Origin: Actinocrinis puniceicyclus
GTDB lineage: Bacteria > Actinomycetota > Actinomycetes > Streptomycetales > Catenulisporaceae
Reading direction: 5' to 3'
DNA length: 64,000 nt
Assembly: GCF_018283645.1 (NCBI RefSeq)
Contig: NZ_JAGSXH010000024.1
Span: 1 to 64,000 of the forward strand
The position numbers and the translations under genes were made by a program. Under the pieces are notes generated by a model. It did no database searches and had not been told where the DNA came from. It saw only the letters and a program-made list of their open reading frames with translations. Within the stretch, counting starts at the first letter, position 1. The number at the start of each line of letters is the position of its first letter. Shown here in pieces: positions 35,643 through 44,363 of the stretch.

Positions 35643-37331
35643 ATGCGATCCACCCGCATCGGCGTAGGGCTGACCGCGGCATCGCTCGCGGTCGCTCTCG
35701 GCGCGAGTGCCTGCTCGAGCTCGAAGGCGGCCCCGGCGCCCAAGTCGGCGCCCAAGGCGACCGTCAATGACATCAACGCGGTTCCCCGGTCCGAGCTAAA
35801 GCAAGGTGGAACGCTCACCTGGCCGCTGGACCAGTTCTCCACCCAGTGGAACTACAACGAGGCCGACGGCCCGGAGCAGTCCACCTTCGACGTCGTCAGC
35901 GCCCTGCTGCCGGGCCCGTTCCACTTCGACGCGGGCGGCACGCCGTCCGCCGACACCGACTACCTGGCCGGCGAGCCGACGGTGACGACCGTGGCCGGCA
36001 AGCAGACGGTGACCTACGAGCTGAACCCGAAGGCCAAGTGGTCCGACGGCACGCCGATCACCGAGGCCGACTACGCGGCCCAGTGGAAGGCGCTCAACGG
36101 CTCCAACAGCGCCTACAACGTGGCTTCCACCACCGGTTACGCGCAGATATCGAACGTGGCCGCGGGCAAGAGCCAGTACGAGGTCGTGGTGACCTTCTCC
36201 AGCAACTTCGCGGACTGGAAGTCGCTGTTCTCCCCGCTGTACCCGGCCTCGACCAACAGCACTCCGGAGGCGTTCAACAAGGGCTGGCTCAGCAAGATCC
36301 CGGTGACCGCCGGCCCGTTCAAGTTCGACTCCTTCAACGCGACCGACAAGACGGTGACGGTCGTGCGCGACCCGAACTGGTGGGCCGATCCGGCGATCCT
36401 GGACAAGATCGTGTACAAGACCGTCGACACCGCCGCGCTGCCGGACGCCTTCGCCTCCGGTGAGATCGACTGGTTCGACATCGGCCCCTCCGCGAGCGCC
36501 TACAAGAAGGCGGTCGGCGTCTCCGGAGCGAAGATCCGGGTGGCCGGCGGGCCGAACTTCCGGCACCTGACGATGAACGGCAAGTCGCCGAACCTGGACC
36601 AGAACGTGCGCCAGGCGGTCGCCGAGGCGATCGACCGCGGCGCCATCGCCAAGTCCGACCTGGCCGGCCTGCCGTGGCCGGACAAGCCGCTGAACAACCA
36701 CTTCTTCGTCAACAACCAGAACGGTTACCAGGACAACGCCGGCACGGTCGGCAAGTACGACCCGACCGCGGCCAAGGCGCTGCTCCAGCAGGACGGCTGG
36801 ACCCAGGGCAGCGGCCAGTACCTGACCAAGAACGGCAAGCCCCTGGAGCTGAAGATCGTCATCCCGGACGGCGTCAAGGTCTCCGCGAACGAGGCCACCC
36901 TGATCCAGCACTTCCTGGCGCAGGTCGGCATCAAGCTGGACATCGACGCGGTCAACTCGGACGACTTCTTCGACAAGTACGTCAACCCGGGCCAGTTCGA
37001 TCTGACCGTGTTCTCCTGGATCGGCAACGACTTCCCGGTCTCCTCGAACGCCTCGATCTACCAGAACCCGCAGGGTACGAACATCTTCCAGAACTTCGCG
37101 CGGGTCGGTTCCGCCGGCCTGGACGCGATGCTCACCAAGGCCCAGGCGGACCTGGACCCGAAGCAGGCGATCGCGGACGCCAACGCCGTGGACGCGCAGA
37201 TCTGGCAGGAGGCGGGCGTCATCCCGTTCTACCAGCGGCCCGACTTCGTGGCGGAGAAGGCCACCCTGGCCAACTTCGGCGCCTTCGGCTTCGCGGACCG
37301 CGTTTACCAGAACATCGGCTTCACCAAGTAA
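35643..37331 (+). CDS. Family-5 solute-binding lipoprotein, system 2
   Basis: 562 residues; ATG follows CGGAGAGG. Lipobox GASAC (Cys24) and a Lys/Pro/Ala linker, then a family-5 fold (KQGGTLTWPLDQFSTQWNYN, VTYELNPKAKWSDGTPITEADY, VRQAVAEAIDRGAIAK). It resembles the ABC transporter family substrate-binding proteins found with fused ATPases in actinobacteria. Ligand unknown. It is the last gene of the operon, unlike system 1 where the binding protein is second. Confidence 0.93.
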   Translation: MRSTRIGVGLTAASLAVALGASACSSSKAAPAPKSAPKATVNDINAVPRSELKQGGTLTWPLDQFSTQWNYNEADGPEQSTFDVVSALLPGPFHFDAGGTPSADTDYLAGEPTVTTVAGKQTVTYELNPKAKWSDGTPITEADYAAQWKALNGSNSAYNVASTTGYAQISNVAAGKSQYEVVVTFSSNFADWKSLFSPLYPASTNSTPEAFNKGWLSKIPVTAGPFKFDSFNATDKTVTVVRDPNWWADPAILDKIVYKTVDTAALPDAFASGEIDWFDIGPSASAYKKAVGVSGAKIRVAGGPNFRHLTMNGKSPNLDQNVRQAVAEAIDRGAIAKSDLAGLPWPDKPLNNHFFVNNQNGYQDNAGTVGKYDPTAAKALLQQDGWTQGSGQYLTKNGKPLELKIVIPDGVKVSANEATLIQHFLAQVGIKLDIDAVNSDDFFDKYVNPGQFDLTVFSWIGNDFPVSSNASIYQNPQGTNIFQNFARVGSAGLDAMLTKAQADLDPKQAIADANAVDAQIWQEAGVIPFYQRPDFVAEKATLANFGAFGFADRVYQNIGFTK

Positions 37332-37364
37332 CGCAGATGCGTCGCCGGTAGCCGCTTGACGGCC

Positions 37365-37398
37365 GGCCCCGGAACCCGTGTGAGCGGGCTCCGGGGCC
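37365..37398 (+). terminator. Terminator of importer system 2
   Basis: Outer arms GGCCCCGGA and TCCGGGGCC with inner CCCG/CGGG pairs form a compact GC hairpin at 37365-37398, 34 bp past the stop. Confidence 0.65.
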
Positions 37399-37454
37399 GA
37401 CCCGCGTGCGGGCGGTGCCGCTTCGTTCGGGCGGCGCGCTGCGACGGCGATTGA

Positions 37455-37494
37455 TTTTTCATATCCCTGAAAGTACTTTAAGAGATATGAAAAA
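37455..37494. promoter_or_regulatory. 40-bp near-perfect palindrome covering the MNT start codon
   Basis: Outer arms TTTTTCATATC (37455-37465) and GATATGAAAAA (37484-37494) are perfect; the centre holds AAAGTACTTT (37470-37479). Of 20 possible base pairs, 18 match. It is far more AT-rich than its surroundings, and the start ATG (37487-37489) lies in the right arm. It is very likely the operator of the winged-helix protein that it starts. Confidence 0.75.
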
Positions 37495-38080
37495 CGGTGG
37501 CCCGACGCTGCTTCCGCTGCTGCGGTCGCGTACCCAGGGAGCCCTGCTGGCGCTGCTCTATCTGCATCCGGACGACGAATACAGCCTGACGCACGTGGCC
37601 CGGCTGGTCGGCGTCTCGGTCGCGTCGGTCCACCACGAGGCCGAGCGTCTGGTGGAGGCCGGGTACTTGCTGGAACGCAGGCAGGGCAACGTGAGACTGA
37701 TCCGGGCGGCCACGGACACGATCGTGGCGCGCCCGCTGACCGATCTACTGGCCGTCACCTACGGTCCGCGGCCGGTGCTCGCGGATGCGCTGCGAGGCGT
37801 CGCAGGCATCAGCGAAGCGGTCATCTTCGGCTCGTGGGCGGCGCGCTATCGGGGCGAGCCGGGACCGATTCCCGCCGACGTGGACGTCCTGGTGATCGGA
37901 GACGCCGATCTCGACGATCTCGACGCGGCGGCCGCGGCCGCGTCGCGCGCGCTGCACCGCCCGGTGAACATCCAGCGCGTGCGACCCGCCGCGTGGGCCG
38001 AAGACCCGCCGACGGATCCGTTCCTCACCTCGGTGCGTGAGCGACCGCGGGTGCGGCTGTTACCTGAGGGGTCCGAGTGA
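37487..38080 (+). CDS. Winged-helix/minimal-nucleotidyltransferase fusion (MNT partner of HEPN)
   Basis: 197 residues from ATG 37487. Residues about 8-75 form a winged helix (SRTQGALLALLYLHPDDEYSLTHVARLVGVSVASVHHEAERLVEAG), and residues about 95-180 an MNT nucleotidyltransferase with FGSWAARYRG and ADVDVLVIGD, i.e. Gly-Ser plus the Asp-x-Asp metal pair. MNT proteins are the antitoxins of HEPN ribonucleases and in characterised cases inactivate them by AMPylation. The fused winged helix could bind the 40-bp palindrome at its own start. It overlaps the HEPN gene by GTGA, as usual for such pairs. Upstream frame to 37406 rejected because the palindrome intervenes. Confidence 0.85.
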   Translation: MKNGGPTLLPLLRSRTQGALLALLYLHPDDEYSLTHVARLVGVSVASVHHEAERLVEAGYLLERRQGNVRLIRAATDTIVARPLTDLLAVTYGPRPVLADALRGVAGISEAVIFGSWAARYRGEPGPIPADVDVLVIGDADLDDLDAAAAAASRALHRPVNIQRVRPAAWAEDPPTDPFLTSVRERPRVRLLPEGSE

Positions 38081-38541
38081 AGTGGGGACAGGGCCGGGCC
38101 GACATCGAACGGATGATCTCGGCGGGCGAACTCCAGCGCGTGCCCGCGAGCCGCGAGTTCGCCGACGGCCTGCTTGACCAAGCGCGCGCACACCTGGGGT
38201 CCGGCGAACGCATCAAGGACGAGGATGCGCACGGCGCGTACGTCCTCGTCTACGACGCGGCACGCAAGGCGCTGGCCGCAGTACTCGAAAACCAGGGACT
38301 GCGGGCGACCAGCCGCGGCGGCCATGTGGCACTGGGACAGGCCGTGCGAGCTCAGCTCGACCCCCCGATGGGTTCGGCGCTGCGTCCCTTCGAACGCATG
38401 CGCAGGCGCCGCAACACGATCGAGTACGCACCCGCCGACACGCCGCGAACCACGGCGCAGGACGTCGCGGACGATCTTCCCAAAGCCCGCGCGCTGATCG
38501 ACCTGGCCGCCACGCTCCTGGACGAGATGTCGCCGTGGTGA
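38077..38541 (+). CDS. HEPN-domain protein (partner of MNT)
   Basis: 154 residues, GTG start overlapping the MNT stop by 4 nt. All-helical HEPN fold (FADGLLDQARAHL, DEDAHGAYVLVYDAARKALAAVLENQGLR). The active-site-like stretch is FERMRRRRNTIEYAP (about 104-118). Canonical toxin RNases have Rx4-6H; here the Arg-Asn pair is kept but the His position is Tyr (RNTIEY). It may therefore be a weak or non-RNase HEPN subfamily, or use Tyr as the AMPylation acceptor. Co-transcribed with the winged-helix MNT gene. Confidence 0.85.
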   Translation: MKWGQGRADIERMISAGELQRVPASREFADGLLDQARAHLGSGERIKDEDAHGAYVLVYDAARKALAAVLENQGLRATSRGGHVALGQAVRAQLDPPMGSALRPFERMRRRRNTIEYAPADTPRTTAQDVADDLPKARALIDLAATLLDEMSPW

Positions 38542-38715
38542 GCGAGGCGGGGCGTTTCCGCGCCGTTACCCGCGATTGCCGCGATCTCACCGGCTCCGAC
38601 ACCGGCTCCGACACCGGCCGGCCCCGGCTGAGAACGCGCTAAGACCTTCCCCGCGGCGCGTGAAAGTCGTGAAAGACCGTTCCGCGCGCCGCCCGGCGAT
38701 CTCTACTTTGGCGCA

Positions 38716-39546
38716 ATGAGCCGCTGGAGTGGATCAGCTCGCGTACATGATCGCCGTCGCTGCCTGCCGCGGCGGAGGCCCGCCGGACCGGCGCTCGCCG
38801 TCGTCGTCGTCGCGCTGGGAACCGCCGGCGCGCTGGGCGGGTGCTCCAGTTCGCCGCGGGCGACCGCGGGCGAGAGCGCCACGACGCAGCTCGCGCAGGC
38901 CGCAGGCGGCCTCGACGCGGCCAAGACCTTCAAGCTGACCGTCGACACCCGCGTGCCCAAGAGCACCGGTGTGCCCGTGACGGCCAGCCCGCTGCCCGGG
39001 CCCTCGCCCGAGCCGCAGACCGAGACGATCAAGATGTCAGGAACCTGGGACGTGACCACCGGTCTGGCCCGGATGGACGGGACGGTCAACTCCGTCAAGA
39101 CCACGATCCTGTCCGCGTCAGGCGTCGAGTACGTCTCGCTGACCGCCGGCACGGCCCGCAGCGCCGGCAAGAAGTGGCTCAAGGTCGACGACTCCGATGC
39201 AACTTTCGGGGATTTCTGCAATCCGCACCTCGTCGCGCAACTTCTTCGGGCGTACCACGAGGTGCATCTGGTCTCCGCCGGACACCTGTCCGGCACCATC
39301 GACAGCTCCGAGGCGGACCAGCACATCGCCGACCCCAACCTGGTCGCGTCGCTGTCGGGGCTTCCCGCGACGCTGCACTTCGACGTGTGGACGGACGGTT
39401 CCGGGGCGCCGACGAAGATCGAGTTCGCCCTGGCCGGAACCGGTCCGGTGACCACCGGCAGCGTCCGCCTGGACGCCTTCGGGACCGAAGCGGCGCAGGT
39501 CAGCGTCCCGACCATCAACGAGGTCGAACAGGCTCCCGTCGGATAG
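38716..39546 (+). CDS. Lipoprotein, LppX/LolA-fold-like
   Basis: 276 residues. Signal peptide with twin basic clusters (RRRCLPRRR) and lipobox LGGC (Cys43). The mature part is a beta-rich domain with KTFKLTVDTRV, MSGTWDVTTGLARMDGT, VEYVSLTAG and KKWLKVDD, the pattern of actinobacterial LppX_LprAFG-type lipid-binding lipoproteins. No ribosome site precedes the ATG, while a TACTTT -10-like box ends 9 nt before it, so the mRNA may be leaderless. Ligand unknown. Confidence 0.8.
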   Translation: MSRWSGSARVHDRRRCLPRRRPAGPALAVVVVALGTAGALGGCSSSPRATAGESATTQLAQAAGGLDAAKTFKLTVDTRVPKSTGVPVTASPLPGPSPEPQTETIKMSGTWDVTTGLARMDGTVNSVKTTILSASGVEYVSLTAGTARSAGKKWLKVDDSDATFGDFCNPHLVAQLLRAYHEVHLVSAGHLSGTIDSSEADQHIADPNLVASLSGLPATLHFDVWTDGSGAPTKIEFALAGTGPVTTGSVRLDAFGTEAAQVSVPTINEVEQAPVG

Positions 39547-39876
39547 CCTGTCAAGGGCCTTACTTGACCGGTTTATGAAACTTACAGCCGGGCCGAGCCG
39601 ATCAGCGCGCTGTTGACCTGTCGGAAGTTGCGGCTTCAACACTCTTCGACGGCTCGCTCTTGACGTCAGGTTTCCGGCTCGCAACGCTGTGCCCACCTCC
39701 GAGAGAGCGCTCCCACGCTTCGCGCTCACTCGCAACCCCCGCTTCACCCGGCTTCCGCGAGGATGCCGAAAAAAGTTCGTGCGGACCGGCAACCCACCCG
39801 GGTCCCCGATCGACTTAGAGTCGCCGCCCGATCAACCGTGCGTCGTGTTACTGAAACCTCACCGTGGAGGTCGCAG
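39547..39876. other. Regulatory region of the LacI gene
   Basis: 330 bp without a supported gene. It contains the CebR-like box at 39702-39715 and the GTGGAGG ribosome site before TTG 39877. An open frame from 39763 would extend the LacI protein but lacks a ribosome site and homology. Confidence 0.5.
39702..39715. promoter_or_regulatory. CebR-like operator
   Basis: AGAGAGCGCTCCCA matches the Streptomyces CebR box TGGGAGCGCTCCCA at 12 of 14 positions, including the full AGCGCT core and right arm. It lies 162 bp before the LacI start, consistent with autoregulation. Confidence 0.6.
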
Positions 39877-40929
39877 TTGCCCCAGCAAACCGACACCGCG
39901 CCCGCCGTCGGAAACCACCTGGACAAGGCTCAGTTCGGCAAGCCAACCCTGGCCGACGTCGCCGCGCTCGCCGGAGTTTCCGAGGCGACCGCGTCGCGAG
40001 TGCTCAATGGATCCGCCCGCGTCAGCATCGGCGCGCGCAGCCACGTCGAAGACGCCATGGCGCGTCTCGGCTACGTGCGCTGGCGCGCTCCGCGTGCGCA
40101 GACCTCGCGCAGCGGCTCGGTCGCCGCGATCGTGACCGAGTCAAGCGCGCGGTTCTTCTCAGATCCGTTCTTCGCCCGGCTGCTGTGGGGAGCGTCCCGC
40201 ACGCTGTCCGCGGCGGGCCTGCAGTTGGCGTTCCTGGTCGTACACGACCAGAACGAGTACGCCGCCGCAGAGCGCTACATCCGCCGCGGCAGCGCCGACG
40301 GCGTGATGCTGGTCTCCGCGCACGGCCGTGACCCGTTGCTGCTGACCCTGCAGGCGGCGGGCATCCCGACCGTGGTGTGCGGCAGGCCCCTGGTGCCCTG
40401 CGGCGCCTGGTACGTCGACGCCGACAACGCCGGGGGCGCGCGCACCGCGGTGGGCCACCTCCTGCGCGCCGGGCGGCGCCGCGTGGTCACCATCGCGGGG
40501 CCGCGCGACATGGCCGTCGGCATCGACCGGCTCTCCGGCTACCGCGACATGCTGGAGGCCGCCGGCCTGCCCGCACTGATCGGTTACGGGGACTTCTCGC
40601 AGGCATCCGGGGAGCACGCCATGACCCGCCTGCTGGAGCGCCGGCCGGATCTCGACGCGGTCTTCGCCGCCTCCGACCTGATGGCGGCCGGCGCGCTGCG
40701 TGCGCTGCGCCGGGCCGGGCGGCGCGTGCCCGAGGACGTCGCGGTGGTCGGCTTCGACGACGACCCGATCGCCCAGCACACCATGCCGCCGCTGACCACC
40801 GTGCGCCAGCCGGTGGAGGAGCAGGGCGCTGTGATGGCCCGGCATGTCATGGCACTGATCGAACACGAGTCCATCTCGGAGACCCAGAACAAGCTGCCGA
40901 CCTCGCTGGTCCAGCGCGAGTCCGCCTGA
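39877..40929 (+). CDS. LacI-family regulator, CebR-like
   Basis: 350 residues from TTG 39877, chosen because GTGGAGG sits at the right spacing. LacI helix-turn-helix (TLADVAALAGVSEATASRVLNGSARVS, residues about 23-50) and a periplasmic-binding-like sensor domain (SVAAIVTESSARFFSDPFFARLLWG, VVGFDDDPIAQHTMPPLTTVRQPVEEQGA). CebR represses cellulose-use genes until cellobiose binds. Position before a GH48 cellulase and a near-consensus CebR box support the same role here; no cebEFG or bglC homologue is in the window. Confidence 0.9.
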   Translation: MPQQTDTAPAVGNHLDKAQFGKPTLADVAALAGVSEATASRVLNGSARVSIGARSHVEDAMARLGYVRWRAPRAQTSRSGSVAAIVTESSARFFSDPFFARLLWGASRTLSAAGLQLAFLVVHDQNEYAAAERYIRRGSADGVMLVSAHGRDPLLLTLQAAGIPTVVCGRPLVPCGAWYVDADNAGGARTAVGHLLRAGRRRVVTIAGPRDMAVGIDRLSGYRDMLEAAGLPALIGYGDFSQASGEHAMTRLLERRPDLDAVFAASDLMAAGALRALRRAGRRVPEDVAVVGFDDDPIAQHTMPPLTTVRQPVEEQGAVMARHVMALIEHESISETQNKLPTSLVQRESA

Positions 40930-40961
40930 TCGGCCGGGACGGCGCCGGACCTTGAGAGCCG

Positions 40962-40990
40962 GGCGGGCGCGCCACAGTTGCGCGCCCGCC
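40962..40990 (+). terminator. Hairpin after the LacI gene
   Basis: Perfect 10-bp arms GGCGGGCGCG and CGCGCCCGCC with a 9-nt loop, 33 bp past the stop: a likely terminator that would separate the regulator from the cellulase gene. Confidence 0.6.
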
Positions 40991-41051
40991 GGGCCCGCGC
41001 GTGCCCAGAACCTGGGAAACGCCGATTCCGCCGCCCTGCCCGCCGCACTTT

Positions 41052-41071
41052 TCGGCGCGACGTCGCGCCGA
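41052..41071. promoter_or_regulatory. 20-nt perfect palindrome in the GH48 leader
   Basis: TCGGCGCGAC|GTCGCGCCGA, a gap-free dyad ending 11 bp before the AAGGAG ribosome site. The 9-mer TGCCCAGAA occurs at 41002-41010 and again at 41072-41080, flanking the palindrome side. Operator or RNA hairpin near the ribosome site are both possible. Confidence 0.5.
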
Positions 41072-41096
41072 TGCCCAGAAGGAGAAACCCCTACCC

Positions 41097-44069
41097 ATGA
41101 GACAGAAAGTGAGCAGCAACCCGCTGCGAAGAAGGCTGAGAAGGGTCGTCGCGTCCCTGATCGCCACGGCCTTCGCCGCGGCCGGGCTGAGCGCGCTGCC
41201 GGCTCAGGCCGCTACCACCCAGTGTAAGGTCACGTACACCGACCAGTCCGACTGGGGCTCCGGTTTCACCGCCGCGGTCACCATCACGAACCTCGGCTCG
41301 GCCTGGACCAACTGGACCCTCGGCTACAGCTACTCGGGCAGCCAGACGCTGACCAACGGCTGGAGCGCGAACTGGTCGCAGAGCGGCACGAAGATCACCG
41401 CGGTGAACGCGGCCTGGAACGGCAACGTGGCCACCAACGGCTCGGTGACCATCGGCGCCAACTTCAACTACTCGGGGACCAACACCAACCCGACGGTGTT
41501 CTCGATCAACGGCACCGTCTGCGGTGGCGCGCACACCGCGCCGAGCGTGGCGATCACGAGCCCGGCGGCAGGTGCCACCTACTCGGCGCCGGCCACCGTC
41601 GCGCTGACCGCGACCGCGTCCGCGTTCGACAGCGCCACGATCACGTCCGTGGCGTACTACAGCGGCACGACCCTGATCGGGTCGGCGACCGCGGCACCGT
41701 ACTCGGTGAGCTGGACCGGCGTGGCGGCGGGCAGCTACTCGATCACGGCCGTGGCCACCGACAGCCAGGGCTCGACGACGACGTCGGCTCCGGTCGGGAT
41801 CAGCGTCACGGCGTCGACGAACCCCGCCATCGTGGCGAACCCGACCACGCTGACCATCGCGCAGGGCCAGACCGGCACGTTCGGTGTGACGCTGAACAAG
41901 GCGCCCACGGCGAACGTCACGGTCACCGTGGCGGCCGCCGCCGGCGGCGACGCGGGTCTGACGGTCACCTCGGGCTCGACGCTGACCTTCACCCCGTCGA
42001 ACTACAACACGGCGCAGAACGTCACGATCACCGCGGACGCCTCGTCCACGGGCTCGACGACGTTCAACGTCACCTCCTCGGGCTACACCGCGGCCGCGGT
42101 GAGCGCCACCGAGATCGCCTCGAGCGGCGGCGGCACGTACACGCAGGACTTCCTGACGCTGTACAACCAGATCACCAACCCCGCCAACGGGTACTTCAGC
42201 TCGAAGGGCATCCCGTACCACTCGGTCGAGACGCTCATGGCCGAGGCGCCCGACTACGGCCACGAGACCACCTCGGAGGCGTGGAGCTACTACATCTGGC
42301 TCACCGCCACCTACGGCGAGGTCTCGGGCGACTGGTCGAAGTTCAACAACGCGTGGACGCTCATGGAAACCTACATGATCCCCAGCCACGCCGCGCAGCC
42401 GACCAACAGCTCGTACAACCCGTCCTCCCCGGCGGCCTACGCCCCCGAGGAGCCGCTGCCGTCCGACTACCCGGTGGCCACCACCACCTCGGTGTCGGTC
42501 GGTAACGACCCGCTCGCGTCCGAGCTGGACCAGACCTACGGGACCTGGGACATCTACGGCATGCACTGGATCGAGGACGTCGACAACAAGTACGGCTTCG
42601 GCGACACCCCCTCCGGTGGTTGCGAGCTCGGCCCGGGCGCTGCCAACAGCCCGTCCTTCATCAACACCTTCCAGCGCGGCGCGCAGGAGTCGGTCTGGGA
42701 GACCGTCACCCAGCCGACGTGTGACAACCTGAAGTACGGCGGCCCGAACGGCTACCTGGACCTGTTCATCGCGGGTTCCGGCACGCCGCAGTGGAAGTAC
42801 ACCGACGCTCCCGACGCCGACGCGCGCGCGATCCAGGCCGCCTACTGGGCGGACACCTGGGCCAAGGCGCAGGGCAAGGAGTCGCAGGTGACCGCGACCG
42901 TGGCCAAGGCCGGCAAGATGGGCGACTACCTGCGGTACTCGTTCTTCGACAAGTACTTCAAGCAGATCGGCAACTGCGTCGGCCCGACCACCTGCCCCGC
43001 GGGCTCCGGTCGCTCCAGCGAGCACTACCTGCTCTCGTGGTACTACGCCTGGGGTGGCTCGCTGTCCACCTCCAGCGGCTGGGCCTGGCGCATCGGCGAC
43101 GGCGCGGCGCACTTCGGTTACCAGAACCCGCTGGCGGCGTACGCGCTGACCACCGACACGGCGATGGAGCCGAAGTCCCCGACCGGTGTGAGCGACTGGA
43201 AGACCAGCCTCTCCCGCCAGCTTCAGTTCTACCAGTGGTTGCAGTCCTCTGAGGGTGCGATCGCCGGTGGCGCGACCAACAGCTGGGACGGCAACTACGG
43301 CACCCCGCCGTCGGGCGACTCCAGCTTCTACGGCATGTACTACGACTGGGAGCCGGTGTACCACGACCCGCCGTCGAACCAGTGGTTCGGCATGCAGGCC
43401 TGGTCGATGGAGCGCGTCGCGGAGTACTACTACGTGACGGGCGACACCACCGCCGGGGCACTGCTGAAGAAGTGGGTCACCTGGGCCGAGTCGCAGGTCA
43501 CGGTCGACACCTCGACCGGGAACTGGCAGATCCCGTCCAACCTGTCCTGGTCCGGCCAGCCGGACAACTGGACCTCCACGACGACCTCGGTGACCAACGC
43601 CGGGCTCCACGTGACGGTCTCCAGCTACGGACAGGACTGCGGCGTGGCCGCGGCGCTGATCAAGGCGCTGGCCTACTACGGCAAGAAGGCCAACGACACC
43701 ACCGCCTCGGGCATGGCGAAGAACCTGCTCGACGTCATGTGGGCCAACGACCGTGACACCCTCGGTATCACGACCCCGGAGACCCGCACCGACTACAGCC
43801 GGTTCAACCAGGTCTACCCGTCGGGCACCAACCAGGACGGCGTCTACATTCCGTCCGGGTGGTCCGGCACCATGCCCAACGGCGACAAGATCGCTCCCGG
43901 AGCGACCTTCCTGTCCATCCGCTCCTGGTACCAGCAGGACCCGCAGTGGTCCAAGGTCCAGGCCTACCTGAACGGCGGCGCGGCCCCGGTGTTCAACTAC
44001 CACCGGTTCTGGGCGCAGTCGGACATCGCGATGGCTTACGCGGTGTACGGAATGCTGTTCAACGCGTGA
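41097..44069 (+). CDS. Secreted GH48 cellulase (CBM2 - Ig-like - GH48)
   Basis: 990 residues; ATG 41097 after AGAAGGAG. Signal peptide ends at Ala-Gln-Ala (39-41). CBM2 binds crystalline cellulose (about 42-145; Trp-rich, Cys43 and Cys144 bracketing). Two beta-sandwich linker modules follow (about 150-240, an Ig-like module PSVAITSPAAGATYSAPA; about 243-335). The GH48 domain (about 345-990) has MAEAPDYGHETTSEAWSYY: Glu383 and Glu394 match in spacing Glu44 and Glu55 (the acid) of clostridial CelF. GH48 enzymes are processive cellobiohydrolases acting from reducing ends. It is the window's main polymer-degrading enzyme, placed right after the CebR-like gene. Confidence 0.95.
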   Translation: MRQKVSSNPLRRRLRRVVASLIATAFAAAGLSALPAQAATTQCKVTYTDQSDWGSGFTAAVTITNLGSAWTNWTLGYSYSGSQTLTNGWSANWSQSGTKITAVNAAWNGNVATNGSVTIGANFNYSGTNTNPTVFSINGTVCGGAHTAPSVAITSPAAGATYSAPATVALTATASAFDSATITSVAYYSGTTLIGSATAAPYSVSWTGVAAGSYSITAVATDSQGSTTTSAPVGISVTASTNPAIVANPTTLTIAQGQTGTFGVTLNKAPTANVTVTVAAAAGGDAGLTVTSGSTLTFTPSNYNTAQNVTITADASSTGSTTFNVTSSGYTAAAVSATEIASSGGGTYTQDFLTLYNQITNPANGYFSSKGIPYHSVETLMAEAPDYGHETTSEAWSYYIWLTATYGEVSGDWSKFNNAWTLMETYMIPSHAAQPTNSSYNPSSPAAYAPEEPLPSDYPVATTTSVSVGNDPLASELDQTYGTWDIYGMHWIEDVDNKYGFGDTPSGGCELGPGAANSPSFINTFQRGAQESVWETVTQPTCDNLKYGGPNGYLDLFIAGSGTPQWKYTDAPDADARAIQAAYWADTWAKAQGKESQVTATVAKAGKMGDYLRYSFFDKYFKQIGNCVGPTTCPAGSGRSSEHYLLSWYYAWGGSLSTSSGWAWRIGDGAAHFGYQNPLAAYALTTDTAMEPKSPTGVSDWKTSLSRQLQFYQWLQSSEGAIAGGATNSWDGNYGTPPSGDSSFYGMYYDWEPVYHDPPSNQWFGMQAWSMERVAEYYYVTGDTTAGALLKKWVTWAESQVTVDTSTGNWQIPSNLSWSGQPDNWTSTTTSVTNAGLHVTVSSYGQDCGVAAALIKALAYYGKKANDTTASGMAKNLLDVMWANDRDTLGITTPETRTDYSRFNQVYPSGTNQDGVYIPSGWSGTMPNGDKIAPGATFLSIRSWYQQDPQWSKVQAYLNGGAAPVFNYHRFWAQSDIAMAYAVYGMLFNA

Positions 44070-44123
44070 CAGAACGCGGATCCGTGACGTATGGCAACCT
44101 CTTGCGTCACTGCTGAACCGCCC

Positions 44124-44142
44124 GGGTGACGGACCGTCACCC
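44124..44142. promoter_or_regulatory. 19-nt palindrome downstream of GH48
   Basis: GGGTGACGG-A-CCGTCACCC is a perfect 9-bp dyad around one base, 55 bp past the cellulase stop and just before its terminator hairpin. It may be an operator for the next gene or an extra 3' hairpin. Confidence 0.35.
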
Positions 44143-44163
44143 CGCGCCACCTGGTAAGACGCG

Positions 44164-44199
44164 AGGCCGCCGACTCCGAATGAACGGAGTCGGCGGCCT
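44164..44199 (+). terminator. Terminator of the GH48 gene
   Basis: Perfect 15-bp arms AGGCCGCCGACTCCG and CGGAGTCGGCGGCCT with loop AATGAA, followed by TTCGCG. Confidence 0.75.
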
Positions 44200-44363
44200 T
44201 CGCGTGTAGTACCTTGCGACGTGCGAACACCGGAACGGTTCAGCAGGGACGGCAAAATCTTGGACATGAATGACCCATGGATACCCTTTTGGGCGAACCG
44301 GTCTGTTGCAATCTCAGTGCCACTGGGGGGCAGTGCCATCTCGGTAGGGAAACGGAGTCCGCG

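Noticed and set aside
37406-37486. Longer start for the winged-helix MNT protein
   Set aside because: It would read through the terminator edge and the palindrome; ATG 37487 begins the recognisable domain.
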